Source of the DNA: Myxocyprinus asiaticus
Taxonomy: Eukaryota; Chordata; Actinopteri; Cypriniformes; Catostomidae
Length of the DNA: 64,000 nucleotides
Assembly: GCF_019703515.2 (NCBI RefSeq)
Contig: NC_059374.1
Location: 19,265,095 to 19,329,094 of the forward strand
Direction: 5' to 3'
The translations under genes and the position numbers were made by a program. The notes under the pieces were generated by a model that was given only the letters and a program-made list of their open reading frames with translations, ran no database searches and had not been told where the DNA came from. Shown one piece after another: positions 14,501-29,500 of the stretch. Numbering within the stretch: position 1 is the stretch's first letter; each line of letters opens with the position of its first letter.

Positions 14501-17500
14501 AAAGGAAAAACACAGAATTTACTAATTTCATTAACCAGAGGTTACATCACAAATGCACACACAATTAGTTGAAGGGAATAAAGCAATAATATTTCCAAGA
14601 AAAACAGAGAACCGCTCGCTCTTTGGCTGGAGCTTTAGCCTCAATAAACCATCTGAAACCAAACATAAACGCCAAGGAACTAAGAAATGAATAATAGTTC
14701 AGTGGGACAGAAACAATGCAACAGTTATTACATCTAATATTTATCCTTTGACTTGTCCATGTTGTCATTATTTCTGTGAGAGAAACTTCAATGTGGGAAT
14801 GTGTGGCCATGGAACTTGTGTCACCCTTGTGTTCGCTGATACGCGTGACTCTGCAAGTGCTGAATGTTCCATGTAATTAAAAGATATTCCACTGATCATG
14901 CAAGCTATAACATAGCTACATGCAACACCGCAAATTTAAATGTTTAGCTGTTCTGCTGTAGCTAATAAAATAATAGTATGAATGCATCTCACCCAAGTTA
15001 CAGGTTAAATAAACGTGAATGTTTTCAAACATTACTTGACGCAAATCATCCCGCGGGCTGGAGATGACTCGTTGGCGGGCCGGATTTGGCTGCATAAAGT
15101 TTTAGATCATATTTAATTTTCACAACTCTTGTTTTTTGGAGGTTTTTGTATACTAAACATTTTTAGAAAATATTTTTTTTTCAATGTTTCATCAGCTGAA
15201 CGATCAACACCAAGTTAGACAACAGTACAGCTCAATGATGAGACTGTAAATCTATCTCTTGCTTTCATTCCTGTCAAAAAGTAAATATGCCACTACTCTG
15301 AATAAGGTCTATTAACCAGGCTTACATTTACTTAGGTGAAGAATATTTTGTATTAACAGAAACTAAGGCCATGCCCACATCAATACGTTTGAAAATGTTT
15401 TGGTTACTGATGTAACCTCTGTTCCCTGATGGAGGGAATGAGATGTTGTGTCGATGTAGTGACACTAGGGGTTCGATCTTGAGAGCCCCAATCACCTTTG
15501 CTTAAAATAGAAAAGGCCAATGAAAATTGGCAAGTGGAATTTGCATGCCACTCTCCGCCCCAGACATACGGGTATAAAAGGAGATGGCGTGCATCACTCA
15601 TTCAGATTTATGCTGAGGAGCCAATAGAAAGGCCGGTTCAGAGCCGCAGCAGGAGGGACATAATGTCTTGTTCCCTCCATCAGGGAACAGATTTTACACC
15701 AGTAACCCTGTCTGTCACTCACTCGAAGTTGTGTCAATGTAGTGACACTAGGGGTTCCTATAGGACACGCCGCAGGCGCTGAACCGTGTCACAAGGCACA
15801 GAAGAGTGGACACGGGCAAGCTGCTGCATGCCTCGCAGCGAGCGCTCAACCATGTCGTGACCTTCCAGCGAGTTAGGTAAAGTGTCTCCCTAGTCCCGTT
15901 AAGAGGGGAGATGGTACTTACCCAAGTAGGCTACCAGCGGTGCCTTTCTTAATTTGCTGTTAAGCAATCTCCCGCCGAGCACTTTCTAGAATAGCGCTGC
16001 GAAGTGCTGTGCCCTCTCCAGGAAGGAGAGCACTATGGAGACCACATCCTGCTGGAGGGAGGTTAACATGTGGAGCATACCTCACATGGACTTACCAACG
16101 GAGAAGTACACAAATGGAATGATACCACAGGAGGTCCCTGTCTACAGAGAGGGTACGCAGCACAGTGGCCGAGACAGAGAAAACTCTGACAAGGGGAAAC
16201 CGAACAGTGGAAACTCATCATAAGGGATTACCAAAGGGGAATCACCACGCATGGAGCACTGAGCCCAAGCACACAGGCTCACCTGAAAAGGGGAATACCA
16301 CGAGTACTGGGCCTGGTGCGTTACTCCTCTGCCGAGTTCGTCACCAGACAGTGCTAAAGAATTAAAGAGGCATCCGGAGTTCACCGGTACGGGGAACTGT
16401 TGTGGACAAAAAGTGCACATTATAACCTTTGAAAAAGGGGAAAGGCACAATGCAAGCGGTACACCCAACCGGCCGCCCAGTCTACCTGCTTTTACCGCGT
16501 AACACTCGGGTCGAAACCGGGTCTATGCGTAGGTTATAAAACCTCGCAAAGGTATTGGCCATAGCCCAACCTGTAGCTCTGCATATGTCTGCTAGAGAGG
16601 CCCCCCTTGCCAGTGCCCAGGAGGACGCAACACCTCTAGTGGAGTGCGCCTGGACCCCCAAGGGGCACGGCAATTCCTGAGACTGGTATGTGAGAGAAAT
16701 GGCATCCACAATCCAATGGGCCAACCTCTGCTTGGAGACAGCTTTCCCCTTCTTCTGTCCTCCAAAACAGACAAAGAGCTGCTCCGAGCGTCTAAAGCTC
16801 TGCGTGCGGTCCAGATACATGCGCAGGGCATGAACTGGACACAGCAACGACAAGGCCAGGTCTTCCTCCTCTGAAGGGTGCGCTTGCAGGTTTATCACCT
16901 GGTCCCGAAAAGGAGTGGTGGGAACTTTGGGCACATAACCGGGCCGGGGTCTCAAGATCACGTGAGAGTGTGCCGGCCCGAACTCCAGGCATTCGCTGGT
17001 AACAGAGAGCGCCTGCAGGTCCCCCACCCTCTTGATGGAAGTGAGCGCCACCAGGAGGGCCGTCTTTAGAGACAGAATGCTGAGCTCTGCCTTCTCCAGG
17101 GGCTCAAACGGGGCTCTCTGTAGGGCAGGTAGGACAACAGAGAGATCCCAAGAGGGGATCAGGCGCGGTCTAGGAGGATTCAATCTCCTCACGTCTTTGA
17201 GGAACCTGTTGATCAGGTCGCGCTGCCGTGAGGGACTGCCGTCCAGTGTATCATGGTACTATGGCAGCCACATAAACTTTCAGGGTAGAGGGAGACAGCC
17301 GTCTCTCCAGCCTTTCCTGAAGAAAAGACAGCACAGACCCGAAGGCGCATCTCTGTGGGTCTTCCCCATGGGAAGAACACCAGTTAGCAAAAAGATGCCA
17401 CTTCAAGGCATACAGCCACCTCGTAGAGGGGGCCCTGGCCTGAGTGATTGTGTCTACCACCACTGATGGAAGACTCCAGGAGACAGACGTGGAGATTTCA

Positions 17501-20500
17501 GAGGTCCGGCCGTGAGTGCTGGAGCGTGCCTTGCCCCTGATTGAGAAGGTCCTGCCTCAGGGGAATGCGCCAGGGAGGTACTACTGTCAGGAGCATCAGA
17601 TCCGAGAACAAGTCCAGTTGGGCCAGTACAGCGCAAAGCACAGTACTTGCTGCTCGTCCTCCCTGACTTTGCACAGAGTCTGTGCAATGAGGCTCACAGG
17701 AGGAAACGCATTCTTGCGTAGCCCCCGAGGCCAGCTGTGCGCCAAGGCATCTGTGCGGAGGGGGGCCTCGGACAGGGAGTACCACAGGGGGCAGTGAGAG
17801 GAGTCTTGGGAGGCGAACAGGTCTACCTGTGCCTCCCCAAATCTCTACCAAATCAGCTGGACTACTTGGGGGTGGAGTCTGCATGGTTGCATGGTTGAGG
17901 GTGCCCGGAAGCTGAGTGGCTCGCAGAGACTTCAAGGTCTGCTGACTCCAAAGGAGGAGGCGGCGGGCGAGTTGCAACATGCGACGCGAGCGTACGCCAC
18001 CAGGGCCAGCAATGCTGTCAGCAACTCTAAGCATTTGATGTGCTATTGGAGTCAGGGCCCCTTCCAGAGCCCCGACACTGCATGCCCGTTGCACATGGCG
18101 CCCCAGCCCGAGTTCGAGGCATCCATCGTGACCAAGGGCTGAAAGTCTGATGGCACTGTGGTGTGATGGTCACACACCGGGTGCCGTGGCACCATGCCCA
18201 CCTCAGGACTCGAGTCTGTAGCCAGTGCTGAAGCGGTCTCATATGCATCAACTCGAGGGGGAGAACCACCACCAAGGATGCCACATGCCCCAGGAGCCTC
18301 TGAAATTGTTTCACTGGCACCGCTACCTTCTGTCTGAAAGTCTTCAGGCAGGTCAGCACTGACTGAGCACGTTCAGTCATAAGACATGCCCTGAGAGCGA
18401 CCGAGTCCAACTCCATACCGAGAAAAGAGATGCTCTGCACAGGAGAGAGCTTGCTCTTCTCCCAGTTGACATGAAGCCCGAGTTGGTCGAGGTGCTGAAG
18501 CACAAGATCCCTGTGTGCACACAATAGATCTCGCGAGTGAGCTAAGATTAGCCAGTCATCGAGATAATTGAGAATGCGTATGCCCTTCTCCCTAAGCGGG
18601 GCCAGAGCAGCCTCTGCGACCTTGGTAAAGACACGAGGGGACAGGGACAAACCGAAGGGGAGGACCTTGTACTGGTATGCTCGTCCCTCGAAAGCAAACC
18701 GAAGAAAGGGTCTGTGTCGAGGAAGGATCGATACGTGAAAGTACGTGTCCTTCAGGTCGATGGCCGCAAACCAATCCTGATGTCGTACTGACACCAGGAT
18801 GCGCTTCTGCATTAACATCCTGAATGGAAGCTTGTGTATGGCCTTGTTCAGGGCACGCAGGTCCAAGATTGGGCGCGACCCTCCCCCTCTCTTGGGCATG
18901 ATAAATTAAGGGCTGCAGAAGCCCTTGCACAACTCGGCTATGAGGACGGTCTCTATTGCTCCCTTCGCCAGAAGGGTGGCAACTTCCGCCCGAAGGACAG
19001 AGGCACCCTCGCCCTGCACCGTAGTAGAGAGGACTCCACTGGACCAGGGCGGGCGTCTGGCAAACTGGATCGCATAGCCGAGGTGAATCGTCCTGATGAG
19101 CCACCGTTAGGGGCTGGAGAGCTCTAACCAGACCTCCATGACAGCGGCACCAGGGGAATGACTGGACTTACCGTGCCTGGGCAGGGTAGTTTGCGGCAAG
19201 GCAGAGCAGGTTCCCCACCTGGAAGACAGCCCAGGGGGGACGTGCTGCTCCGCAAGCCTGCAACGGTGGCCGGTGACTGGGGCGGGCGAGGGAACGGGAA
19301 GTACTCGCATTCGCCTGATTGACCAGAAAGACTTCCAGTGCCTGGCCATTGCGAGTGCACTGGCCCAGGGAATGAGGAAACTGCTCTTTCCCAGAGGGCA
19401 CTCAGCGATGACATACTCATCACACGCTGGCCCAGGGGCGATGGTGGAGCTGGAGAGATGTCCCGGACCAGACTGGTCAGGAGCGGTCGCCTCATCCCTG
19501 GGCGGGCCATGTCAGGACCGCCTTGAAGCCCGTCTAGGATTCTTTGAGGCCGACTGATGGTCAGGTGGAGCCAACTTCCTGCAGGAGGATCTTTTTCACT
19601 GAGGCCGGCTTGTGGGCTCCGATGGTACAGGAGCCGGGGCCGGCACCGCAGGGGAACGGCTCTGGCGAGAAGCAGACGGGGTGCAGGACCTCGGTGGCCT
19701 GAAGGCAGCCGGGTCGCACCACGGCAGGAACATGTTTAATTGCCTCGGTCTGCTTTCTCACCATCGAGAACTGATGGGCGAAATCCTCGACGTGTCACCA
19801 AAAAGCCCGCCTTGGGAGATGGGCGCATCAAGAAAGCGGACTTTCTCGGAGTCATGCATCTTGAGCCACAGGTGTCGCTCTTGGACCACAAGCGTCGACA
19901 TGGGTCCACCCCAGGGCACGCGCTGTGACCTTCGTCGCACATAAGGCAAGGTCTGTCGCAATGCGCAGTTCCTGCATCAGCCCTGGGTCAGTCCTACCCT
20001 CATGCAGTTCTTTTAGTGCCATGGCCTGGTGGACCTGCAGGATGGCCATGGCGTGCAGGGCAGAAGCGGCCTGACCCACAGCCTTGTAAGCCTTCATCAT
20101 TAAAGAGGAAGAGAACTTGCAGGCCTTGGAAGGGAGCCTTGGTCGGTCGCACCAGGTGGCTGCGCCCTGCGGGCATAAATGCACGCTCTACCTGAGGAAG
20201 CTCAACATGCCCCTTAGCCGCTCCGCCGTCGAGGGTAGTCAGAGTGGACAAGCCCGCGAAGCATGTACGGGCAGTAAAAGGTGCCTTCCACGACTTTGTT
20301 AGCTCCTCGTGCACTTCCTGGAAGAAAGGCACTGGGGCGGTGTGCAGTTGTGAGTCACCCTCCGAGCCCAGAAACCAATCATCCAGCCGCAAACGCTCAG
20401 AGCAGGGTGGAGGCTTCCACTTCAGCCCGATGTTCGCTGCCGCCCAGGCAAGCACGGCTGCCATCTCAGCTTACGACTTATCCTGTGCTCTACCACCCGT

Positions 20501-23500
20501 GGGCGGGAGCTCAGAAGATTCGTCTGTTTCCGATAGCAGAAGCCCACCCACCGATGGGATGACCGAAAGATCATCCTCGTCACGAGCCACAAAAGACACA
20601 TTAAACCCGCCCTGAGGCAGACCGCCTGCATCGCTCGACAGCTCGTCTGGACAGAAAGAGCATTCTAGGGGATGGGAGGTCTGCGGGGGCTAAGCCGGCA
20701 GAAACGCTCCCATGTCCACATCCAGATCGCCCACGGTGCTTGCCGACCCGGCCGGCTGAGCGTCAGCCCAGGACGGACTGGGTTGGGGAGCAGCCGTGGT
20801 GGCTCCTTGCTTCATGAAGAAGGAAGTGAGCCGCAACTGCAACGTTCTCATGGACATGTTCTCGCAATGAGAACATGACCCTTCCACGAAAGCCACCTCA
20901 GCGTGCTGGCGCCCCAGACACTCGAGGCAGATTTCATGGGTATCGGGAGGGGAGAGATAATGGCCACATCCAGTAGCGCAAATGTGGAAGGACATCTTTA
21001 AAAAGACACCAAGCATTTGTGCGAGCTCTTATAAGGAAATATACTCTTTCTAATATACTCTTTTAGCACCTGCAGACCCAGGCTTCCAAAGCACCCAGGG
21101 GAAACACAGCACTCAACCGTGTGAGGGTGACCGCTGATATGCGCTGTAAGAATCCAGCAGCGTAGCAAAGAGTGAGAGGACGAACACACATGCATTCGGC
21201 TCCGAAGAAAAAATCTGAATGAGTGATCCACGCCATCTCCTTTTATACCCGTATGTCCGGGGCGGAGAGTGTCATGCAAATTCCACAATTTTCATTGGCT
21301 TTTTCTATTTTAAGCAAAGGTGATTGGGGCTCTCAAGATCGAACCCCTAGTGTCACTACATTGACACAATGTCGAGTGAGTGACAGACAGGGAACACGTT
21401 GATTTTGCTACATTTATGCCCTTCATCCACAGAATGGCGCTGTCATCTACCGAAAATGGATACTTTCAAAAACAGCCTCTGTTACCAAATACTTTGGAAA
21501 ATAATGACATTAGGAAAGTGTTCAAAGGAGGATTAGTGAGGACGTGGCCTACCTGAGCATGTTTTTCCATTTAAAATACAGTATAGAATTGGCTTCTTTA
21601 GATTGGCTTCAACAGTTAATCACAATCTGATCTCATGAAATTTACGTGATCTTAGGAATATTTTTGCAAAACAAAATTATGTGCTTCATTAATCGTTTGG
21701 CTGCAGTTCCCCAGTGAAATGTTCAGCGGGGGGGTGCCAAAAGCAAGTTAAATTGTGTTGCAATCAGACAAGGTTTTTAAGGTGGTAATTAGATGGATGT
21801 GTTAATGAGTAAAACATACCTCCCTAACCTAAAACTTTAAACTAAACCTAATGATTAGTGTCTTAAAAGATAAATGGGAGGCGAATAAAACAGACATCTG
21901 AACCCTAAACCTAACCGATAGTTTTTTAAAAGCAAATTCGACATGAAAAGCACATTTAATGAAGAAACCATGTCATTTCCCTTCTATAGAACTTTTGCTT
22001 CATTTTCAGTTTGGTTTCGAGCATCCTTGGCTGGGCTTGAGTCTCGGTCTCCAAGCACAAAGTCCAACACTCTATCAGGTGAGCTACTGCAGATGTTAAT
22101 CACGTTTGAATAAGTGTGAAAATGTGGGTGGGTCTGTTATAAAAGCGTTAAAATGTATCGTTTTTCAAATGATGCGTTAGAGTAAAAGTGTTTTGCTATA
22201 CAGTAATACCATTGTAGGGTGTGAATAATAGAGCGAACATTAAGTGTTTATATACTCCTAAACAGCCATAGTACCCATGATTTGTGTGAAAGGGAATTAA
22301 AAGCACAGTTGTTTTAGCACCTCATGTTTGAATTTCACCAGAAAATGCAGCAAAACATAGAAAGCAGCATGTAAAACTTTGCAAAAAATGTACTTATATT
22401 AACGTTCATTCTGTGAGACTAGGTAGCTTAATCAACTAATGCTGCACAAATGTGAAAACTTTAAAGGAAAAAAAAAAAACTATTCCATTTCCACTGGCTT
22501 ACTTGTTTGGCTTATAATGACTCACTCACCTAAATAGGAAAATTTGGGTTCATTCTTAGAGTCATTAAAAAATTTCACACTGTCATCAGACTTCAAAATG
22601 ACCCCACCACTCCAGTCATATGCTCCCACCGCTCCAAAAAGAACCGATTTCTAAGCAGAAAGAAAGAAATTTCCACAACAAATCCATACAATATACAACC
22701 CCAATTCCAAAAAAGTTTGGAACTGTATGAAAAATGTTAATAAAAACAAAAAGGAGTGATTTGTAAATGATTATTATCTATATTGAAAGCACTACAACTA
22801 CACATTATATGATGTTTTACCTTGTGAATTTCACTGTTTTATTTTTTAAATGTACAGTAATTTCAAAGATGATTGCAACATGCTCCAAAAAAGTTGAGAT
22901 GGGCAATTTAAGACTAATAACAATTTGATGAGTTGAAATAACAAGCCGATGTGAAACAGATGTTAAACAGGTGAGGCAATTGTGTCATAGTACTGTATGC
23001 TGTATAAGCAGCCTCCAACAGCCTAGTCCTTCAAGAGCAAGGATTGTTCAAGACTTGTCAATTTGCCACAGATGCTTCAGCAAATAATCCAGCACATTGA
23101 GAACAATGTTCCCCAAAGACAAATTGGGAGGATTTTGGGCATTACACCCTCTAAAGTGCATAATATATTTAAAAGATTCAAAGTTTCTTGTCAAATCTTG
23201 GTGTGTAAAGGGCAATGCCGAAAACCACTTCTGAATGTGCGTGATCTCCGATCCCTCAGACGTCACTGTCTTAAAAAACATAATTCATCTGTGAGGGATA
23301 TCCTGAACATGGACTTGGGATTACTTTAGTAAACCTTTGTTAGTCAACACCATTCGCTGCTGCATCTACAGATGCAAGTTAAGACTTTACTAGGCAAAGC
23401 AGAAGCCATACATCAACACTGTCCAGAAGCGTTGCTGTCTTCTCTGGGCTTGGTCTTATCTGAGATAGAAAATAGAACAGTGGAATCGTTTTTTTTTTTT

Positions 23501-26500
23501 TTTTTGGTCCGACAAGTCCACATTTCAAAGAGATTTTTAAAAACACAGCCGTCGTGTTCTCTAGGCCATGAATACAATGAATACTGCCATCCAGCACAGT
23601 CTTTTCCAGGTACGTACTGGCAATTTCCAGCAGGACAACTTCAAACCACATACTGCCTGGATTACAAGTGCATGGCTGTGTGAGTAGAGAGTGTGGGTGC
23701 TAGACTGGCCTGCCTGCAGTCTCGACCTATCTTCAGTTGAGAATGTGTGGCTTATTATGAAGCACACCATACGGCAATGAAGACCCCGTACAATTGTGCA
23801 GCTGAAGATCTACATAATGGATGAATGGGGGAAAATTCCACTTTCTAAACTAAACAAACTTGTTTCTTCAGGAACACGTGACGCCATGTGAGCAGCAGAT
23901 GTGTGAATCATAAGCTCTGTGCACTTTGCTAGTTTTTTAATTATTTTCATGTTATAATCCAGTGAGATTCGATACACCCAATTACATATTTGCTCTTTGA
24001 GGTTAATATGGCAAAGAAGTCAAAATCCTCAGACTCTGGAGACATTAAAAGACACTTATGTGCTCAAGCTGACACCCCCGAACAGGCCACGAGCCGGGGA
24101 CTCGATTTGGAAGGCACGTCGGGAGAAGAAATTCAGCATCAACTGTCCAACATCTTGGTGATGCTGACGAAGGTTGTTGCTGACTTGGAGGATCTCGCTG
24201 TAATACGTCGATGGAAACAAAATTCTCTGAGTTGGTCACAAGAGTGTCGGATGTTGAGAAATGATCGATTATCTGGTCATCGGAAAGGGAATTATCCGCT
24301 AATCCACCCACATCCAAAACTCCAAGACTTGGAACACATTTTGGAAAATATGAGCTGAAGGAACAATATATGGATTGTTGGAATTCCTGAGCATGAAGAG
24401 AGCAGAGATATGGTGAAATTCCTGGACGAGCTCTTCCCGAGTCTGCTTGACATAACAGGCCATAAACTGGAAGTCGAGCGACCTCATGGAGTCCCCGCAG
24501 ATCTGCTGAGGGAAACATGCCCCGATAAATCCTGGCCAAATTTCTGAGATCATCCGATAAATATCTCGTGTTGCACCAGGTGAGGAGCAAAGGAAAGCTT
24601 TCTTGGAAGAATCACAATATTTTCTTTTTACCGGACTTTGTGAATTCGACAAGAGAGAAACGCGATTGGTTCAAGGAATATAAGAAACTTTTACATCTAC
24701 GGAAGTTCGCTTTTGCATTGTTGTTTTGCTGGCCAAACTGAGAATAGAAACGAAGGATGGTCGCAAAGTATTTACATGTCCAAAACGGGCACTCTCCTTC
24801 ATAAATACATTGGAGTGAGTAAGCCATTTGATGTTTCTTATATTAGTGGTTTGACTCGCTGAACATACACTCGATTGTCGGAGGAAACTAGGCGGCATTT
24901 TTTGTTTTGTAGAATGACACTTCCTTCAAGAAACTTTTGCATTGACAGAAGATCGTTTTTACACTGAAATTCCCAGTCAGATTGAGAATGGACACTATGG
25001 ATGACCGCAAAATATCTACATACTCACATAAAGGACGTCTTTTATAAAGATGACGGACTAAGTAAGTCATGGTGTATTTTTTTTTATGTGGCCTCTGAGT
25101 GAATTTGACTCGCTCAATACACACTTGATCATCCGAGGAACCGGGTTGCCTGTTTTGTTTATTTTTCTGCTGGTTCCGCCTAGTGGCTGGAGCTTGTTTT
25201 GTTGAATAATACTGCTTCGGTACAGTTGTGGATGAATCTGTTCATTCCTTGTGCTTATTCCTCCTGTTGGCTGGAGATTGTTTTTGTGGAGTATTTTTAA
25301 GGGACATTAGAATGAATGGAATGATAGAATGAAGGGACTCATAAGCATCCGGCTCACTGAACACTTGTTTGTCTGTCCGAGGAAACTGAATGGCTTTATA
25401 TCAGCTGGAATTTGTTTGGTGGAAGAACACACCTTCGAGACAGTTCTGTGGATGAATCTACATGTTCTTTGTGTTTATTCTGCCTGTTGGCTGGGGTCTG
25501 TTTTACAAAGTATTTTCTGTTATGTAATTTTGCCTCACAAAATTTGTGCAGAAGCACCGGACTTAAACAATCCGATTGCAAAGTTGTTTCAGGGGTTCTC
25601 GTATGTGTACACGGACCTTTTGAGTTTAGAGGGATTGACGCCAGTTGGCGCTGTCATGCGTGGGGTTAATGTGCATGTTTTTTGTTTTTCTGTTTGTTTT
25701 GTTCGGGGGAAGTTCGGGGTTTGATTGTTGCACTAATGGGGTCTGTATAATCTTGTTTTTGACACACAATTAATTTTTGTATTATATCAATATGTTAAAT
25801 GTTAATATGAGTAGGTTATCTCTCTTCACATGGAATGTGAATGGGTTGGGGCACCCCATAAAAAGGTTATTTCTTTTCTTAGCGTAAGATATAGTGTTTC
25901 TTCAAAAAACGCACCTTTCTCTGCAGGAAGCGGAAAAATTTGGGAAGATATGGGATGGACATGTTTTCTTAAGTGCTGGCTCAAGTAAGAGCAGGGGAGT
26001 CATTACATTGATAAGTAAACATCTACAATTCAAATGTCTCAAACAGATTAAAGATAAATTAGGAAGAGTCATTATTGTTTTAGCAGAAATTCAGGGGCAA
26101 AGGTTGATTTTGGCTAATATTTACACACCTAACGCTGATGATCAGGGCTTTTTCATAGATCTTGAAGGGATATTGCAAGCTGCTGGCACCCCTCATGATA
26201 TAATATTGGGAGGAGACTTTAATCTATTGATGGACTCAGTCCTTGATCATTGTGAAGCAAAAATGTGAAAGCCCCCTAAAGCAACAGTGACACTTCACAG
26301 AATGTGTAAAAATCTTGGTCTTACAGATATTTGGAGACTTTTGAACCCATCAGGTAGGGATTGTAAAAAATTTTCATCAGTTCATAAGATTTATTGTAGA
26401 ATAGATTTTTTATATCTAAATCCCTCATTTCATCTGTTGTTGATTGCTCAGTTGGAAACATCTTAATCTCAGATCACGCCCTGGTGTGCTTATAGATGTT

Positions 26501-29500
26501 GCAACATATGGAGAAAAAGAGATCAAATAGTTGGCGCTTTAATGTATCCCTTTTGCAAAATCCTGATTTCCAACAAATGTTAAAGACTGAAATCAATGTC
26601 TATATGGAGAACAACTGGTCCTCAGTATCCTCTGTGGGCGTGGCTTAGGAGGCACTTAAGGTGGTTCTTAGGGGTCGGATCATACAGTATGCCTCATTCA
26701 TCAAAAAATCCAAAGCATGAGAACTCGTGGAGTTGGAAGGGAATATTAAAAGTGCCGAGGCAGAGCTGAAGTGCCGATTGTCATCTGATGGCCTCAGAGA
26801 ATTGAGTTTTGGTTATTCAGGGCAAGACAGTCATATTTTGAGTCTGGGGACAAAGCAGGGAAGCTTTTGGCTAGATATATAAAACAGAGAGAGTCTTTTT
26901 ATACCATTCCCTCAGTGAAATCTGCTGGGGGTGAAATTTTGAGCCTTGTCCATTGATATTAATTATGCCTTTAAAGAATTCTATCTTGATCTTTATAGTT
27001 CCAAGTCTTCATCTGTGGATGAGGATAGTAGAAACTTTGTGGAACCATTAGAAGTTCCTAAATTGATGACAGAGCAAAAAAACTCTCTTGATTCTGAGAT
27101 AAACTTGGATGTGATTGACGAGGTAATTAAGGCCTTACTGCAGGCAGGGCTCCGGGGCCAGATGGTTTTGCTGCTGAATTTTTCAGATCTTATGCTACAG
27201 AATTGGCTCCACTTTTGTTAGAAGTTTATACAGAATAATTAATGAATGGAAAGCTTCTGCCATGACACAAGCCCGGATCAGTCTGATCCTTAAAAAGGAC
27301 AAAGATCCAAGCGAGTGTAAAAGTTACCGTCCAATTTCCCTGATCCAGCTAGATGTAAAAATTTGATTAAAACTGATTAAGTAAAGTTATGATATCTCTT
27401 ATACATATAGATCAAGTGGGGTTTATTCGGGGCTGTAGCTCTTCTGATAACATTTCATCAATTTTCGTTTCATCAACATCATGTGGTCAGTAGCGAATGA
27501 TCAGTCTCTGGTCGCTGGCATCTCACTTGACGCTGAAAAGGCGTTTGATATGGTAGAATGGGATTATCTTTTTAAGATTTTGGAAATTAATGGGTTCGGG
27601 AGTACTTTTATTGGATAGATTAAGTTACTTTATAGACACCCTGTAGCAGCGGTACAAACAAATGGATTAATGTCAGATTATTTTACTCTGAATAGGGGCA
27701 CTCGGCAGGGTTGCCCTCTTTCCCCATTATTGTTCGGTCTTGCCCTGGAACCATTAGCGGCCGCGATAAGAAAGGAGGATGATTTTCCAGGGGTGGTGGC
27801 GGGAGGTATGGCGCATAAGCTTTTGCTTTACGCAGATGATATTTTATTATTTGTCTCTGACCCTACTAGATCTATGCCTCGCCTCCACAGAATTATTAAT
27901 TCCTTTTCCAAGCTCTCAGGATATAAAGTCAATTGGTCTAAATCCAAAGCTTCTGCCCGGTAACGGCCTTCCAGCCAGGCGCCTTCCAGTGGTCCAAACA
28001 GGGCATAAAGTATTTGGGTATTTTATTCCCAGCAAATTTGTCTGATTTAGTTAGAGTTAATTTTGACCCTTTAATTAAAAGATTTTCGAGCGATATGGAC
28101 AGATGGGCTTCATTACATTTATTGATGATTGGGAAGGTTAATGTTATTAAAATGAACTGTATTCCAAAATTCAACTACCTGCTACAGTCACTCCCTATAG
28201 ATGTCCCCCTCTCTTATTTCAAGCAATTTGATAACATAGCGAAGTCCTTCATTTGGAATGGTAAACATCCCAGACTACATTTCAACAAATTACATAGGCC
28301 GATTGACAAAGGTGGGCTAGGCCTACCCAAGATTTTGTTTTATTATTATGCGTTCAGCCTCAGTCATCTGGCTCATTGGTTGCTTCCACCTGAAAAAGCC
28401 CCTCCCTGGTTTTCTATTGAACAGGAAGTCCTTGCCCCTATTTTATAGGTATTTACAGCTGCGCCACATGCTCTGTACTGTTTTTGGGAGTAGCACACAC
28501 CCCCCTAAAATGGCAGATACTTTGGGAGAGGTGATTACTGCTTTTGGGAAAGGTCATGAGGCATCAGTGTATTACACCCTGCTGATTCAGAGTCTGGGGG
28601 ATGGAGCTTTAACTTCTATTAAGAGATTATGGGAGAAAGATTTGAACTTGGTATTGGAGGATGGAGTGTGGACTAAGATTCTGAAAAATGTCAAGTCTGC
28701 ATCTAGAGATGTAGAGATTAAATTGCCTCATACAATTTAAGATTTGACAAAGATTTTATTGGACCCCCTCTAGATTATATAGGCTTGGTCTTAAAGACAC
28801 ACCCACCTGCTGGCGATGCCAATCAGAAGTTGGAGACACAACCCATGTTTTTTGGGGATGTGTTAAGATCCAAGATATTTGGTTAAAGGTTCAGAATTAT
28901 TTGTGTGACATTCTGGGCACTCAAATTTTACTTTGCCCAAGACTTCGTATTTTGGGCGATGGGGAAGTTATAAATTTGGGGGACAAATATGTAAAAAATT
29001 GGGTTCTGACTGGCGTGATGATTGGCAGACAAATTATTTTAAGGGGTTGGAAGTCAGACGGAGCGCCACCATTTCCGGAGTGGTGTGCAGAGATGGGGAG
29101 GGTGGCGGCTTTTGAGAAGATGATAGATGGAAGGCTGGGGCTGGAGGACTTGCTTTTCAGGAAGTGGGGTAGCTATTTGGCAGTTTTGGGGGACTCTAGG
29201 GGAAGGGATGAGGAGAGAGACATTTAGTTTAATTATGCATATTTATTAATTTATTTTATTTTTTATTATTTTTATTTTATTTTTTTATTTTTTATTGTTT
29301 GTGTGTGTGTGTGTATTATTTCATGTGACCACAGGGGTGTTCTTTGGGGAAGGGTGGGGTTGGTGTTTGGGGAGGGATATTAATGAGGGTTAAATGTTAA
29401 ATGTTGATTCGGTGTGTATATGTTGTGTTTTTTTCTGTTGTGTTATTTTCTTTGAATCAATAAAAAATGTTAATTACAAAAAACAGACTTGTTTTTTCAG

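Larger units (their letters stand above)
15403..21397 (-). mobile_element. DIRS-type tyrosine-recombinase retrotransposon
   Basis: A 6-kb element lying within itgae intron 13, coding in the same direction. Ends are inverted copies: from about 15455 to 15605 the sequence recurs inverted at about 21225-21345, including TACGGGTATAAAAGGAGATGG, a likely promoter at the 5' (right) end. Order in the coding sense is gag-like, reverse transcriptase, tyrosine recombinase, internal complementary region. DIRS elements integrate as circles through the recombinase and make no target duplication, and I see none. Frameshifts break the reading frames. Flanks on both sides look like halves of another repeat, which it interrupted. 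Confidence 0.9.
23872..29486 (+). mobile_element. Full-length L1-clade LINE nested in the Tc1 element
   Basis: A 5.6-kb non-LTR element with short 5' UTR, ORF1, ORF2 and 3' end GAATCAATAAAAAATG with a TTAATTAC tail. The flanking duplication is ACTTGTTTCTTCAG at about 23858-23871 and ACTTGTTTTTTCAG at about 29487-29500, within transposase sequence. Because the duplication reaches both ends it arrived as a full-length copy. Both frames now have stops and shifts. Confidence 0.85.

Noticed and set aside
24855..25400. CRISPR-like spaced repeats
   Set aside because: The units are long, imperfect and tandem within an L1 spacer of a vertebrate genome; no short identical repeats with regular spacers.
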